Assembly: GCA_020086605.1 (NCBI GenBank)
Contig: JACBWW010000048.1
Coordinates: forward strand, 3,136,326-3,200,325
Origin: Lanius collurio
Lineage: Eukaryota > Chordata > Aves > Passeriformes > Laniidae
Reading direction: 5' to 3'
DNA: 64,000 nt
The notes beneath the pieces are model-generated. The model had not been told where the DNA came from. It did no database searches and saw nothing but the letters and a program-made list of their open reading frames with translations. Positions within the stretch are counted from its first letter, which is position 1, and each line of letters opens with the position of its first letter. Shown one piece after another: positions 1 through 13,980 of this stretch. The translations under genes and the position numbers were made by a program.

Positions 1-3000
1 TTGGCAAATCTATTGGTAATTTTGCTATTGGAAAAATATTTTCAAATGGATTAGTCAGACTGCAAGTAAATTATGTTTTGTTCTGCATTCTAATGAATTT
101 GTATTCAACAATAAAAGCTCTGTGGCTCGTGTTCCTCTTTCAGAGGTAATACCCAGTGCTGTGGTGCTTAACTGTTTATTCAAATGATGCATATACATTT
201 TTACATCTTCATTTATTTATTTATTTTAACTTATTTTAGTGGGGGAAAATACAGGCATTAATTTAGAGCTACTGATGCAATGAAATGGAGGAATATATTT
301 GAGCTATTAGCCGCTTCAATCTCCTGCCCACAAATAATTGATGAGTTTCTATTAAAGATTGACAAGCCGGCAGACTGCAAAGCATTTTTTACTAGAAAAT
401 GCACCGTAGTTAGCAAATATGCATGGTACCTTGTATGCTGTTGCTATATAGTAACAGTTTTGGAGCTGAATTTTGTTTCTTACAGACTTATTGGTTGGTA
501 TTAGCTTAGGAAGAATTTGCATGAAGTAGAAAGAAAAAGAGATGGAGAGAGAGAGAGAGAAAGAGAAAGCAGGCAACACACACGCACACATCAGAATTCT
601 CCTTTGCCATTTTTCATGAGCTGTTACTGACTGTTTCATGTAAATTGCTTTAGAATTCTCTTCAACTTCTCTCTTTCTGAGTTGGACTGTTGGGATGCAT
701 CAAAAAATGTAGAAATGTAAATTCTAGTAAAGCTAGCTGAACCTATGAAGAACAGCAAGCTCCTCATCAGCATTGTTCATATGTAAGCAGAGTGATAAAA
801 TGCCTAAATAATTTTTTCCTCAGCTCTGCTTTTTATGAGAAGTTGTGCATTTATAAAATAAAATGAGGGGAAAATAAGTAGAAAATCCTTTATGCATAAT
901 TTTTATTACATAAAGAAAAAAATCGATCCATGTGAAATTAAAGGAACTCTAAGTTTTATTCATAATATATTTCCCTGTGATATGCATAATCAGGAAGATT
1001 TCTTGCTATTAGAAGCAAATATTTTAAGACTTAAAAATAGTCTGTAAACTCAGTCTTTTTCTTCCTTATGATGCTTTGTTGAATAATTATACTTGCATTT
1101 CATTCTGTATAACATCATTCTTATAGGAGACATATGGTCTTTAGTAACATGAAGAGACAAGCTGAAACGTCTTTTCTGTGAAATTAGACTTGGGAAGAGA
1201 GGGGAGACAACAAGGGGGAAAGAAGATCTGGATGTTTTAAAATTTGAAACCTTAAAATGTGCTTTATCAAATAAAGAGTAATCACACTAGCTTCTTTTAT
1301 ATTTACAGTATCTGTGGTTTTGATTTCACCTTTAAAAATCTGATGATAAGCAACAAGATATACAATCACAAAAATTAGAGCTTAGATGCAACTTAAATTA
1401 GCTTTATTTATTGTTGCCATGTCATTTTAATTTGTGGCAATAAAATGTACTGATTATTCTGGAATTCTTATACAGTAATGAAGAAACAAAACATATTATT
1501 TTTAAGTTGTACAGTACCTCCATAGTAAAATGAATAGTCAGGGAAAATCTTTTTTTTTATTTCAGTATTTATTCTCTGAGATAACCCCATCTAGCAAGCA
1601 GTTAATATGCTGATGTGTACAGGAACATTTTCGATGACACAGATCTTTTAAGGCAGACTGTCTACACGCAAATAAACCTACATATGCCACAAATCAAAAG
1701 TTTCTTATTCAGAAAACTCCACCTGCTAGATAAATAGACAGTCATACATTTTTGACTCACAGTGCATTTCTATAATAGGTTGTGCAATTGGATTTAATTT
1801 GACTATATGGATTCAAATATTTGTTACTTCCCACTTTGAGGAGACAAAAATTAAAATGGTTTGGTGCCTTACAAGATATGCAAGGAATAAAAACAAGAGC
1901 TGAAGCATCTTAGAAATGCAGAAGGTATATTATTAAAAAATAATAGAATACAAATACTAGGGAATATCTTTGTTATGTACAATGTTACTGGCTTCGTATC
2001 TTAGCTTCATTTTGTATTTATGAATATATTTTCAGTAGAAGGATAAATAGGTGAAAATAGTTCACTACCATATGATTTGTTTTATCCTTAGGCATTGCCT
2101 GGGGTTACTGGTACAGCCCTGGCTCTCAGTACCGAAAAGTGAAATGTGCAACAATGAAAATTTTATTAAAACGTATGTTAACCCATTACAGTATGTTCAC
2201 TTCCAATTCTTTGTAAGAATGTGTGATGTATCATTTTGTGTGTGTCATTTTTTTAAAAAGATATGAGTCAAGTAGAGGAGCAAATTTAATGGGAGAATTT
2301 TATGGGAAACATTATACAAATGGCAGAGTGTGCGATTCCTATTATTAAAATAATTTGTCATTGTGTGAAAAAATGGTATAAATTTCAAGAAAGAGTCTTC
2401 TTTAGTTATCTGCCCTTTTTTAATGACAGCAGCTTTTGTGCAGTAAAGGCAGACACGTTTTCAAGCAAAGCCCATTTCAGACCAGAATTTCTGAGAGCCC
2501 TATTAATGTTTCATGCTAATCAAGGAGAGTGGGAAATAGAGCTGACAGGTGCTTTCTACTCTGCTTATTCCTGTCTTCCTGCATTAGACATTACTAGCTA
2601 AAAAAGAGCCAATATAGTTCCTTTCCAGTACATGTGGTGGCAAGGGCAGGGATAAAATGCTTCTTTTTATAAGTTTATAGTTGTTTTTCTTATTTCCTCC
2701 ACTGGTAACATCCACATATGTATAGATGTAGTGATTATTAATAAAAATTTATTTTACTTCAAACCATGACCTGAATCAGACCCTGAAATTTCCCCCCAGT
2801 GCACTTTGGAAACTCCAGTGTGCTTGTAAGCACATCTGAGATAAACTGAGGTCCACCTGGGATCCTTGTTTTTTGGTAATATTTCCATCTGAGCCAGGAA
2901 GAAACACATACCTTTACTCTAGGACAAGTCTTTTTGATTAAGGAATGTCAGGGTGAGGAACAAAAGTAAACTCTTCAAAAGACAGCTGGAAGACAAAGCA

Positions 3001-6000
3001 TGGAACTGCAGCAGGCACTGCTGGGAGCTGCCCTTTGCCACCCTCCCCTACCCCAGTACCTGACTTGTACCCCAGTGTTAGGTAGGCAGAACAGCAGCAC
3101 TCTGAAGTGCTCACATCCCAGATACAGCTCCAGGAGAGAGTGATGTGCCTTTGAAAGCCTAACCAGAAGTCCCCTCTGGCTGAGTTTAGGTACACAAGTT
3201 AGGAAGACTGGAGGCTCTCAAAGGCACGTGTCTCCAGTGCCTGCGTGAAAAGTTTCGGTGTTTCCTTTGGGAAGCCTCCTTCAATAGGCTCTTAAATGCA
3301 GATGCAAGTCAGGTGCCCAAGTGAGGAAGACCAGACTGTAGACTGTGACAACAAAATGGCTGAAGTCTGCAAGCTCGGATTTGCTCAATTATATTTGTAC
3401 TACACTCACACAGGGAATTTCATAACTACAGCAGCTAGCAGTCCTTACCTTAGCTTTGCTGGAATAATCAGGAAAAGAAGAAACCAAGCCCACTGTTCCA
3501 GTGTGCTGCTTTTCTCTATGCAAAGCAGACATCATTAAACCATCCCAATTGTGCGTGGCATTATACATAGATGTTTTTAATGCAAATTATAATATTTACA
3601 ATCATTCAGAAAATATTGATTTACTTAGGTATGTCTATGGACATATTGAGCATTGAAAAAAAGTTCCATTGGCTTAATTGAAATTACTTTATAGCATAAA
3701 ATTTAATAGAGGCACATCCCTAATCAGGAACATTTTACACTGATTTAACTCTTGCTTACTTTGAGTTTGGTTGCTCATAATTAACTGCTTTAAGTTGAAG
3801 TAATAAATACATTCATACACATTTGAGTATGTATGAATCCAGCTCAAGTTTATATTAAGGATGAGAATCAGTTTAGCTGAATTAATTTAAACCAAGGTAA
3901 CCTTTACCCATGACACTGACATGAATTTACTAAAAAATTGTAATTACAACAGGAAAACATCTACCACCTTTGTCTGTCCAGACACAAACCAGTGCTGCGT
4001 ATTTGTTTGTTTTAAGGAGATTGCCAGCATGTTTCTATCACATTTATTTTGCTGTTAAGAAGAATGATTTCTACACTGAATAATGCCTACATTCAGACTC
4101 ATAATCAGTATGAAGAAATACTCTTAGAAGAATCAAGTTGCATTTCTTACAGGAAATGTCATTAGAATCCTCTTGCATAATGATGGTCAAGCACATGAGC
4201 ACATAGCTTCTAGTACCAGAAGACGTGTGCCTATATTGTTGTGTTTATCGTGTCAAATATTGTATACTTCTATTTTTTTTCTTAGGAAAAAAAGCCTTAA
4301 TAAAGCATTTGCTTCTGTCAGAAGCCAATATCTTTTAACATAAATTTGAAGATAAGTGAACTTGGCATATGTTCTGCCAAGTTGCCACTGTCTACATGCT
4401 ACACATAGGAATGAGATTGGTCCCTGTGGGATAGGACAAAACATTATTATTTTGTAAAGAAGAAGCTGTCACAGGAATAAATCATTGGACGTACAAAGAA
4501 TGGAATTCTTTAACAAAAAGGATCTCATATTTTTTGATCTTAAATTTGCACCATAATTGTTTATTAGCTTATTTTCATCATGCACCTATGTTTAGTTTAA
4601 AGGACTGATACAATGAAACTCGAGGAGGTTTCCTTTCTGACTTTGAGACTTCCCCATTGTAGTGGGGTACCTGGGAAGCTTTAGCCGTTTTGTCATCTGA
4701 GCTTAAGTATCTAAAACCTATGGAGGGCACCACAGAAGTGAGAAGCCTCCTCTTCATCCCTTGGATAACACAACTTACATTGCCATAAGACCTGTGAGCA
4801 TGACCTGCCCTAGAATTCCCTCAGCAGATATCTAAACCTTGTTTAGATCTGACCTCTAAGCTTAGGGAAGGGTATGTAAGCAAGGTTCACTATGCTCATT
4901 GTCTTTGCCACTTGATAAATGTTCACCACAAAACACAAATATTTAGAGTTATTTTGAGTCTGCAAGGCTATAGTAGCTATTACCATCACAGACTGGTTCA
5001 GTGTGACGTGACTCCTGACGGTTGCCTCCACAATCTGTTCTTTTTTCCAAGTCACTTTTCTTTCCTTTCCTTCACTGGTAAAGGGACCAGAGGGAAGACT
5101 TTTTTCTTAGGACTGATCGCAGTTTTAAAACTCATAGATGAATTTAAGGTAGGGATTTTTGTTTATTCACCCTGCACCCTGAAGTCCTGAATAACAGATC
5201 GTAGTGTGCTAAAGCACTGAAACACTCTGCTTTAAATTATTATGAAGGAAGATCTGTTTAATCCTAAACCGTTTAAAATTAAATATTTTCTTTCTGTTGT
5301 TCTATCTGGAACAGTCACTTAAAGACTGAGATTGAATATGTGCATGTATGCATTAATGTGTTTATTTCTTTGCTATCTTAGTGAAGAAATTAAGATTTTG
5401 GTGTGTTCGTCTGAAAGCTGCATTGGGAGCCCTCCCAAACCCCAGCAATAAATTGAGAACATCAGGTTTTCAACACAAACCTCGGGCTGGTCCTGTAGGG
5501 CACCTCCTAGCAAGTACTAAGTGCTGTTTAAGTTTCACCTTCTTAAAATGGGTGTTGCTTTTGCCAAAGCAGAAAAATGGCTGCTTTCTTCAGGGTTTGA
5601 GACCTTGGTGGAGATAAGTGCATGTGCAGAGAGTAAACTGCAGATACACATCCAGAGTCCAAAGCCCATAAGCCCATTGTCATTAAATCTCAATTCCTTA
5701 ATTTACTCTACATTTACATTTATGCAACCAAGACTTTGCATCTGTGCAAATAGGCTGTGCCTGGGAGAGTCCCACTGGGACTGTGGAAGGAAACCCATAG
5801 AAGGCTTCACATTGACATTTCAAAGGCTTCTGCATCTGTGCTATATATCTATGAATAGATATTCCTTGCTCAAAAATTAGTTGCTCTGTCCCCCTCCTCA
5901 TCCAGCCTTCTCTGCCACAATTCATAATGTGACTGTTTATGTATGAAGACCTTTTGCAAACAATGCTCTTGCTCCCTCAATAAAGCTTAACTAAGGCCAT

Positions 6001-6514
6001 TTGGCCCATTATGGCAGACACCTTATTTACACCAAATTCCAAGTAAAAAATTCCATTCCTGAGGAGATTATAAAGTTGAGATAGAAAAACCATATCCAGG
6101 ATAAGAAAAATGTAGCTAGAGTTGTGTTTGGTTTTCATTAACTCTCTTTTGACCTCTGAGTCTTATAATCCCCTTTCAAATTAACACCTTTAGTACCCGA
6201 TTCTTTGGGCTCCTTTTAGATGTTGGGGGGAAAAAAGAGTGAGCTGGTCCCAAGAAGTAATCAGTTGGCTCTTTAAGAGCATCTGGGCAGCACTCTTGTC
6301 CGCACAGTGATCTAGAATTCAGAGGTAGTGGCAGGGCTAGAAATGAAGCCCAACTTTTTGCCTCTGAGATCAGGCTACAGAAAGACAATACTTGGCCATG
6401 GCAAAGGAGCATAAAACAAAGGCAGTTTGCCCCTCTTGGGTTAAAGAGAGCAAGGCACTACAGATTTCCATCTATGGTGATATGCTCTGACAAACATTCT
6501 ACGTTTAATTAGCA
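1..6514. other. Non-coding AT-rich unique sequence
   Basis: No gene is recognised. Short open frames on both strands (at most about 119 codons) show no known domain, no convincing splice structure and no family resemblance. The sequence is AT-rich with very few CpG. It holds one GA/CA microsatellite (545-590, listed separately) and a somewhat GC-richer block at about 2940-3340. That block has several short self-complementary stretches and could be an old transposon relic, but I could not assign it. Nothing else stands out. Confidence 0.7.
545..590. repeat. Compound (GA)n / (CA)n microsatellite
   Basis: An imperfect run of about ten GA dinucleotides with AAAG interruptions is followed by a short CA run containing one CG. 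It is ordinary simple-sequence DNA. It also gives rise to a chance minus-strand frame rich in Ser and Phe, which should not be taken for a protein. Confidence 0.85.
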
Positions 6515-6603
6515 GGACCAAATTCTCCTTTAATTTATGCAAGTGAAGCTCTATTGGTTTCAACAGAGTTAGCTCTTCTGTAATTGAGAGAAGAATTTGG
6601 CCC
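6515..6603. mobile_element. Palindromic MITE relic (archosaur/turtle type)
   Basis: The left end reads GGACCAAATTCT and the right end AGAATTTGGCCC, so the termini are inverted repeats. The similarity runs inward for about 20 bp (TCCTTTAATT against AATTGAGAGA, read as complement). The centre contains the GGTTTCAACAGAGTTA segment, which resembles the core of a short non-autonomous DNA transposon that I recall as abundant in turtles and crocodilians and present as old copies in birds. AGCA occurs immediately outside both ends and could be a target-site duplication, but four bases may be chance. No transposase is encoded. The family name is not known to me with certainty. Confidence 0.65.
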
Positions 6604-6609
6604 AGCATC

Positions 6610-6835
6610 TGTAATAAATCATTAATGAGCATGTAGTAAGATAAGTTTTAATGATTAATTAACAATGTATTTTTTGGAGAAAAGTATTCTTAACATGCCC
6701 TTAATGTATCAAGTGATAATTACAATATTAAAAGCCTACTGATTAAAGCAATTAATTATGTGCTTAATTTATTTACTAATTAAGCTTTAATATATGTATA
6801 GTTAAGTAATTGCTAATGAGTATTTCACATTTGCT
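6610..6835. promoter_or_regulatory. Dense cluster of homeodomain-type TAATTA sites; candidate non-coding element
   Basis: Within about 220 bp there are many copies of ATTAAT, TTAATTA, AATTAAT and CTAATTAAG, including GATTAATTAAC near 6652 and CAATTAATTATG near 6750. Homeodomain proteins bind the TAATTA core, so such clusters are typical of developmental enhancers. AT-rich sequence also produces these motifs by chance, and no conservation data are available here. Regulatory function is inference only. Confidence 0.25.
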
Positions 6836-7170
6836 AAACAGGTCTGGCAGTAATTGCATGGGAAACACCATAAAATGATTCTTCTAGTGATTATATGAAA
6901 AAATACAATATTCTTTGGGGTTTTTTTTTTTGCTCTCTTTTTATTGGGCTTTTTTTCCCCCCTAAATGAATTTCTTGGCTTATGTTTTCCTCCTTTGTGA
7001 GTGAAATGTTTACTAGAGTGCAAGTTTCGTAGGTCTGAAAGGTCAGTGTTTCTGCATGCATATGATGAAATGTGCTTCTGAAGCACAACTCAGTCATGCC
7101 TGCATGAAAACAGTGATCTTACCCCCTTGTGCACACAGAACTAAAGCCTGCAGTTTTCTCAGCCTCTTTT

Positions 7171-7230
7171 CAGATCTTACGCAAAATTCTGTCTAAGGTT
7201 AATGGGAGTTCGCTATGTTAAGACCACAGC
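7171..7230. mobile_element. Possible MITE relic
   Basis: The segment includes CTTACGCAAAATTCTG followed by TTAATGGGAGTTCGC and TTAAGACCACAG. This order resembles the centre and right half of the same palindromic element seen at 13981-14061 (GGCAAAATT, CAATGGGAGTTTAGCC, GTAAGGAATGC). It is strongly diverged and could be coincidence. A consensus alignment would decide. Confidence 0.35.
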
Positions 7231-8995
7231 TCTTTGTTCTTTGGTTATGCAAGAACTTTTGTCTCCTGAGCTGGACTCTTACATCCTTAATTCTTATACA
7301 ATGCAGAAGAGAGAGATGTATTTTTCAGTCAGATGTGGGTTGCTTAAATCACAGCATATGCAGTATCTGTTCTGGCACTCCTTACTTTAAGTCCTATTCT
7401 TGGCACAGGCAAAACTCCAAGTAAAGATGATAAAACTTTTGTCTAAGCAAACAACAGAGCAATAGAATCACTTTTAGACATACCTGACTGCATAAAGTGA
7501 ACTCCTGAGTTCTTTATCCATTTAAATTCCTGTTGCATCCTAAGTGAAACCCGGAGCCAAAACTTCTGGTCTCAGCCCAAGTTGTGTAAAAACTACAAAG
7601 CTACAGATAATCCTTCTTCTCCCACCTCTTTGCCTTTGTTAGTCCACACATTGCCATCAGCAAGATATTATCCCTGGGTAGATCCTGAAATGCTTAAAAA
7701 TATGAAGAGCAGTGGCATACTTAATATAGCATGGTTTGGTGCAAAGATACTGCAAAACATGAAGAAGTGTCTAAGGAAGGGTTAGTGTTACTATGGCTGT
7801 AATTATTTCTTAATGTATTAGGAAGTAAGTGAGCAAGATACCTACATCACTGACAAGTCAGGTAATGGGATAATCCCCAACTTAGTTACCAACTGCCAGC
7901 TTTTGCAGCATAGATATCTGGAGATATTTAAGCAGTTTTCCTCCCTTTCCTAATCTTACACTTGTTTCTCTCACATCAAGCTTGTGTGTATTTCTGTAAA
8001 ACCCCAGCTGCTTCCTCTGCTTATTTTCTAAGTTTGGAGCCTGGGCACACCATCCCCCAGTCTTCTCTCTGGATACATCTTCTCAGTGCTCTAATTTGTA
8101 TCTAGCAGGTGAAAGTGTGTGTTGACCCAGAGCACATTCCTGGGAGAGCAAAATTAAATAGGTTCAGTAAGTCTGGGATGCACATAAACAGGTCTTAATG
8201 TAGTGTGTATTCTCATCCCATGCATTAATGAAGTCGGAGATGGACTGAATCTCACCAAAGCATGGGGTCTTTGTGAATTCCTTATGCTGTCACCAGGCCA
8301 GAAATGGACAGGAGTGACATATGGACTCAAGGGACTACACCCCAAACACGGGGCTTAGCCTTGGCTTTCATAGAGCCTTAAGTTTTACCAAGACTCCACA
8401 CATCAACCTAACTGTGTGTGTGACAAATCCAGGACAATCTCTGGTAAAATTCCACAATCATTCCCAAGAAGAGATTAAAATACATTTATATGGCGTATAC
8501 CCTTACTCAGTTATATAAGAATGCATTCTTCTGTTAAAATTGGTGTTTATATTTATTTTTTTGTATTTATTTGAGATTGCAACAAGGGATAAGGAAAGAT
8601 GGGGAGTTACTGAACAAAGATTTAAGAGTTGAAAAAGCACATATCTATTTTTATAAGAGCATTAGAAAGGAATTTCAGCCAAGTCATTCCAGAGGAATCA
8701 AGCTGGTAGCTGAGGGACTTCAGCACCCACTGACACCCGAAAAAGTTTCAAGCACCAAGTATCTCCTAAGGCTGAAAGATGTTACCTTGAATGATCTATG
8801 TAGGCATGTTCTAGAGAATCAGAGATGTAGCCTACCACATGGGAGAGACTGCTGTCAGGCGGTGTCCTGACATGATCTGGCAATCAAAATTCTTCCATTG
8901 AACTTCATGGATTCCATGATAAATTTGGGGTAATTTGGGGGTTTACAGAAGGAAGATTATCAGCTCTCTTCAGACTGAAGCAATGACAATACTGA

Positions 8996-9010
8996 CACTG
9001 ACTGTCAGTG
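8996..9010. repeat. Perfect 7-bp inverted repeat, 1-nt spacer
   Basis: CACTGAC is followed by T and GTCAGTG, a near-perfect 15-bp palindrome. No context suggests a function. A palindrome this size is expected occasionally by chance in 64 kb. Confidence 0.6.
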
Positions 9011-12000
9011 GTCAGGAAAGATTTATTTCTTCTGTGTTCCATACTTTGTCTTAGGGATGGCTGGGGGTTCACCTTCTGAAGAACTCAAAACTGACTATGA
9101 GAGCTATGGATTTTTATACATGTCTTAATGAGGTAGAAGAAAACCTGTAGGGTCAAATCTTACCTAAAATACTAGAAAATGTTTTTTCTGACTGCTGTCA
9201 TGGGAAAATCCTAATCAACAAAACTGAGACAGGGCAGTTCCACAAGTGCTCCGCTCTGCTGCCACCACAGCATCCCTTCTCTGTCTACATAGTGTGCTGA
9301 GCTTCCACCCAGAAGTACTCTATGGAAGATGGGTAGGAAGGGTTAGACTGCTCACTTAATTTTCAGAGCGCTGGAAGAAGCTGGATTGGTGCTTACACAT
9401 TTAACACAGTAGGAACATAGCACTTGTTCATCTCCTGTGGTCAGTAAAGCTTTGCAGGTGAGCGCTTCACAGATGGACTGCAGAATGCTTTGTCCCTACT
9501 TGACTTTTGAAGTAAAGACATTGCTGAATGACAGGCTGACAGAATTGTGATCCATGGTTCAAATTGCTCCAAAAAGGAATTTTTTTTTCTCGGTAAGGTC
9601 TTTGAAAAGGACAGTGGGAACTGGAGGGCTTGGAGCACAGAAAATGGAAAGTTAAACCACCTGTACCACATGGCCTTCTTCATCCAATCAACCTAAAGAG
9701 CTCTGTGAATTTTTACAACACTCTCATAGGCTTGGTTGCTACTAGAAAATTAAAAGTCTCTTTTGGACATTTTTTTCCTCTTTGTCCTATGTAGTGTATT
9801 GAGCATGTGTAAGTTCTATGGAAACTTTAAAGGGGGAAATTTCAGGAATGGCAAAATATGCTGGGCAAAGTTTTGAGACAGCTTTAGATTCCTCCTAAAA
9901 GGCTGCAAAGAGGCTAGGTTTACACAACTCTACATTTTTTTTATTTTGTTCCATCTCAAGTTCACACTGAGCATGCCTTTGTGCTCCTAACCCATGTGTA
10001 ACTCCCAGAGCTATGTGCTTTGCAATGGTCATTAGCAGAATGTATCAGAAATGGCTACAGAGGGTAAATAAATTTAGTACCTATGCTGTTAAATAACACA
10101 ATAACATTGTTCCTTCTCTGAGGCCAAGTGTCATGGCAAGACTTGCATCTACCTATTTAAACTTTCCAACAGCACAGGGAGGCTATCTTCACATGTCCTT
10201 TTGGGAAAGATTTATACTGCTTTCTGTTTCTTGAGCAATATCCAGACATTATTCAGCACAGCTCTAATCAACATAGAGCAAAGCTATGTCAGGCTGGTTA
10301 AACAGACACTCAAAAGACAGGCCAGTGCTTGAAGCTGTGCCTTATTGCTCTTATATTTCCCAGTACAGGTACAGTAACAACTATGTTATGGTGGCAGATA
10401 AGCTGGAAGAACCATCTAAGAAAATCTGCAGTGAGAACTGTACATTCATTGCACCTAATTACTCACATAACTTTCAGAAATGAGCTCACTAGGCAAAATG
10501 TTTGCCATTTTTATGCTATGTCAAGAGCTCCTTTGTGAAAATTTCACTGATTTAAACAATGCATATTCCCTACAGATGTCTTCTCATCAGAGGAGTTAAT
10601 CAGCTCTTTCCAGAGACCAGTCTGAAAAATTACCTCAAAATACACCAATTTTAATAAAGTGGTGGTGATGGTGGTGTTTACCCACACAGGAGCAATAGGA
10701 AAAATAGGCCAAAAGAGTGAGAATTGTCTGGCTTAAGGCCTAAGACCTCCACCTGGTCAAAAATCAAACCAAAGTGACCTTTTGCTTGCACATCATTGAT
10801 ATAAGCATTTGGCGTTTGTTCCTGAAGTGGCCTTGCAATTTTTGGAAATGAATCCAAACCAACTTCTGATTAAATTAGCAAACTGGTAGATTTGCCTTCA
10901 TTTAAGTAGCTGGACACTTCTGTCCCTGTTCCTGGTTTAGTGTCATACACAGCTCTCTAAGACACTTTCCCAAATGAGTGCAGTGTGGCAAACAGCCTAG
11001 AGCTTCAGTGCTCCTACAGCAGCTTTGATGTTTGGCTTTATTGGAACAGATCTCTTTGAATGGAATACTGGTTGGGATGTTATTGTAGCTCTTCCTGTGT
11101 CCTCCATAAGGCACTTTGGAAGCATGGGTCACTCATTCAGTATGTAATGCAAATATCTATGAATTTCTTGAAAATACCTTTTGTTTAGACTGCCTTCTCT
11201 TTTGATCACTAAGTAACATTACACATTTACAATACGAGAGACAGAAATTGAAATCCTGGAAATAAAAAGCTGTACTTAAGATGTTATTTCCACTTTTGTT
11301 TTTCTCTGAGTTATGTATTTTTGTTTTTTCTCTCCACTAGTTTTAACTACAGCTCAGTAATTCATAAGGGAAGGTTTTAATATTTACATTTTCAATGATT
11401 TAATAATTTTATTTCCTCCTTTCTAATGGATTCATTTAAAGGCTTTATGCTCACACCCAACTTTTTTTTCTGTTGTTGGCTTGATTTAAATGTGTTAGCT
11501 AAACAGCCTCAGGTTTACTTCTTGTAGGAGAAGGAAACATTCAAAGTTACCAAATATTTTACTTACAGTGACTGGTTTACCACTTATTGCTGGCTTCAGA
11601 AAGGGTCACTGCCAGCGCTGTTTTTCCCAAAGGCAAGATAGTAGTTCTCTCATTGAGTAGAGCCAGCTTTTTTCCCCTCTCTCTCTTTTTCACTGCCTAT
11701 TCCACTACTGATCTTGTGCAATAAAATGTGCTTGTCAACGAAAATGTCAACCAAGTTTAAAAGGAATAGTCTGAGTAAAACTAAAAAGTAAATTATTTAA
11801 GTAGAGTTGTAGCTGAAACTTGAAAGAATTTTGTTTGGTGGTTTTCTTTACATCATTCTGCCAATGGAGGAGGAACTCTGAATTTCTAACTAGTGAAGCC
11901 CTGTCATAAGTGGGGCTGACAGTTCACATTGAAAATTCTGTTTTCTTCTTTCCCAGGAAAGCAAGTCAAAGTTAAACCAACAAACTATTGTTGGCAAGTG

Positions 12001-13980
12001 CCTTACCTTTGTTCTGTGCTTCCTTATAAATTAACAACTTCTGTTTTCTAGGTTGCCTGTAAATGGAATTCCTAGAATTTAGGGTCTCATATTAGTTATA
12101 TTATTTTAAAATGCTACTGCATCCTTTTAGACAGTGACTGGATTTAGAACATATGAGAATGTCTATCAGAGCTTGCTCACAAATAGTAATAAATTAAAAA
12201 AAAGGAAATAGACTGTAAATTTTGTTTAGTACATTATAAATTCAGTTAGAAATTGGACCACCAGCTTCCAAACTTTGTAATGGTAAAATATCAGTGAAAT
12301 TAAGACATTTCTCTGAACACATCAGTACTGTGTCTGATCTATCAGTATGATGACACACTGAATTTTGTACTTGTTTGCACAAAAAATTTCACTGAAATGG
12401 ACAAGATTGGACATTTGCACATTAGAGTTCTAATGTATCTAAATGTAAAAAACAGCTGAATTTACTGTAGAATTGCTCTTAATAGCATTGTGTGCTTGGA
12501 ACACTCTATAACCATATATTTTTTTCTATATATCTATATATACATAACCTCTATTCTCTACTAATTGACTTATCAGTATATACTCCAGTATATACATGGC
12601 CAGTTCATTAAGGTTAATTTGTTCAAAAATATTAGAAGCATTAATTTCTGGCTTATAGCTAATGTCTGCTCCCAGCCAGTGTCTTGTTTCATCATTAGTG
12701 TCAGCTAAATTATAACTCACACCCAACTGTTTTTACACTATCTAATAGAATCAATTGATGCAATGGGTGACAAGATGCTGTTTTGCATTTTGTCATCTCA
12801 CTAATGCACATGGCTTAAAGGCATTGGCATCCATAATGTGGGGCAGTTTTGTAGGAGGCACAGAATAGGCTGAAGCTGCAAGGGCCATTTTCATAAAATA
12901 TTAATGAAATTGAAAAATACACTGGGGTTGAAGGCTTGTCTGCTAAATGTAAGGTAAAATCTATTCTGTTCTGCTTTCTGATGACTGTAATTAGCAGCCC
13001 TAATTAAAAATTCAAACCTTGTGTATATTTGAAAGCATGAATCTTAGCTCTCATAGTGTTTATTTCCTTTACAAAGTATTTTATTTTACAACACTAATTG
13101 AACAGGATCCTTCCTAGCCTGACAGCCGCAGCTGGCTGGAGCCAGTTTATGTATCCAGTCTCTCTAGACTACTTCCTTTTGTAAGCAATAAAACATCTTT
13201 AAAAAACATGTATATGCTCTCTATGAGCCATTAACTCTGTGTCACCCAGTGTGGAACTGGCCATCCGCACACATGCATTGTTGTTTCCTTCACTTAAAAG
13301 TGACCTCTTTGAAAAGGCAGCTTTTTTCTGATCTTCAATATTTAATGTGGATTTACTTACATTAAATGACCACCTTTCTTAAGGGGACTTGGCCCAATTC
13401 TGACATTATTTATGAACAGCATATGCTGTGCAAAACAACGGAAGGAATCACCATTAGTTCCGGTAGAAAAATCTACTTTTTATCGTCACTTTGTGTAGTT
13501 ATTTTGAAATTCATGGTCAAAATACTAGGGGCCCACTAGGGAATAGATGACTGCCAACCAAGTCCAAATTGATTATATGTACGTTATACTCTGAAATCCG
13601 ATGTACAGTGAAGAAGAACATGTGAATGGGTTAAGTTTTCAATGTTGTATTTCCTCTTTTCGCTGTTTTCCACAGTAATAGCTCTGAACTGTACCATTTC
13701 CTATTTTCCTTTCCTCTCCCTGTTAAGATGGCAACACTAGAATTTTAATGTCTCATATAAAGTCCATAATCATAAGGAATATTTTCCCTTGGAACCTTGT
13801 ATTTTTGAATGGGTGGACTTTTTAACTCCTCATGTCAGACCAACAGGGTCATTAGAGGCGGGGATGAGGTGGATTTACAGAAAAGGGTATTGGAAGAAAT
13901 TCCATGGTTTTGTTAACTGAGTTCTTCACTGATTTATGTGAGAAAATGAAATTTGGTGATGCACCCTCCCTATGACAAAG

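Larger units (their letters stand above)
6836..13980. other. Non-coding unique sequence with few relics
   Basis: There is no recognisable gene. A possible half-MITE lies at 7171-7230. A perfect 7-bp inverted repeat sits at 8996-9010. About 12750-13020 contains stretches such as CTGTAATTAGCAGCCCTAATTA that have the texture of conserved non-coding DNA. The remainder is AT-rich unique sequence with short poly-T runs (for example near 6921) and no long tandem array. Confidence 0.65.

Noticed and set aside
7554..7600. Possible MITE arm (GCCAAAACTTCTGG, TCTCAG, GTTGTGTAAA)
   Set aside because: One arm only and several mismatches; too weak to list.
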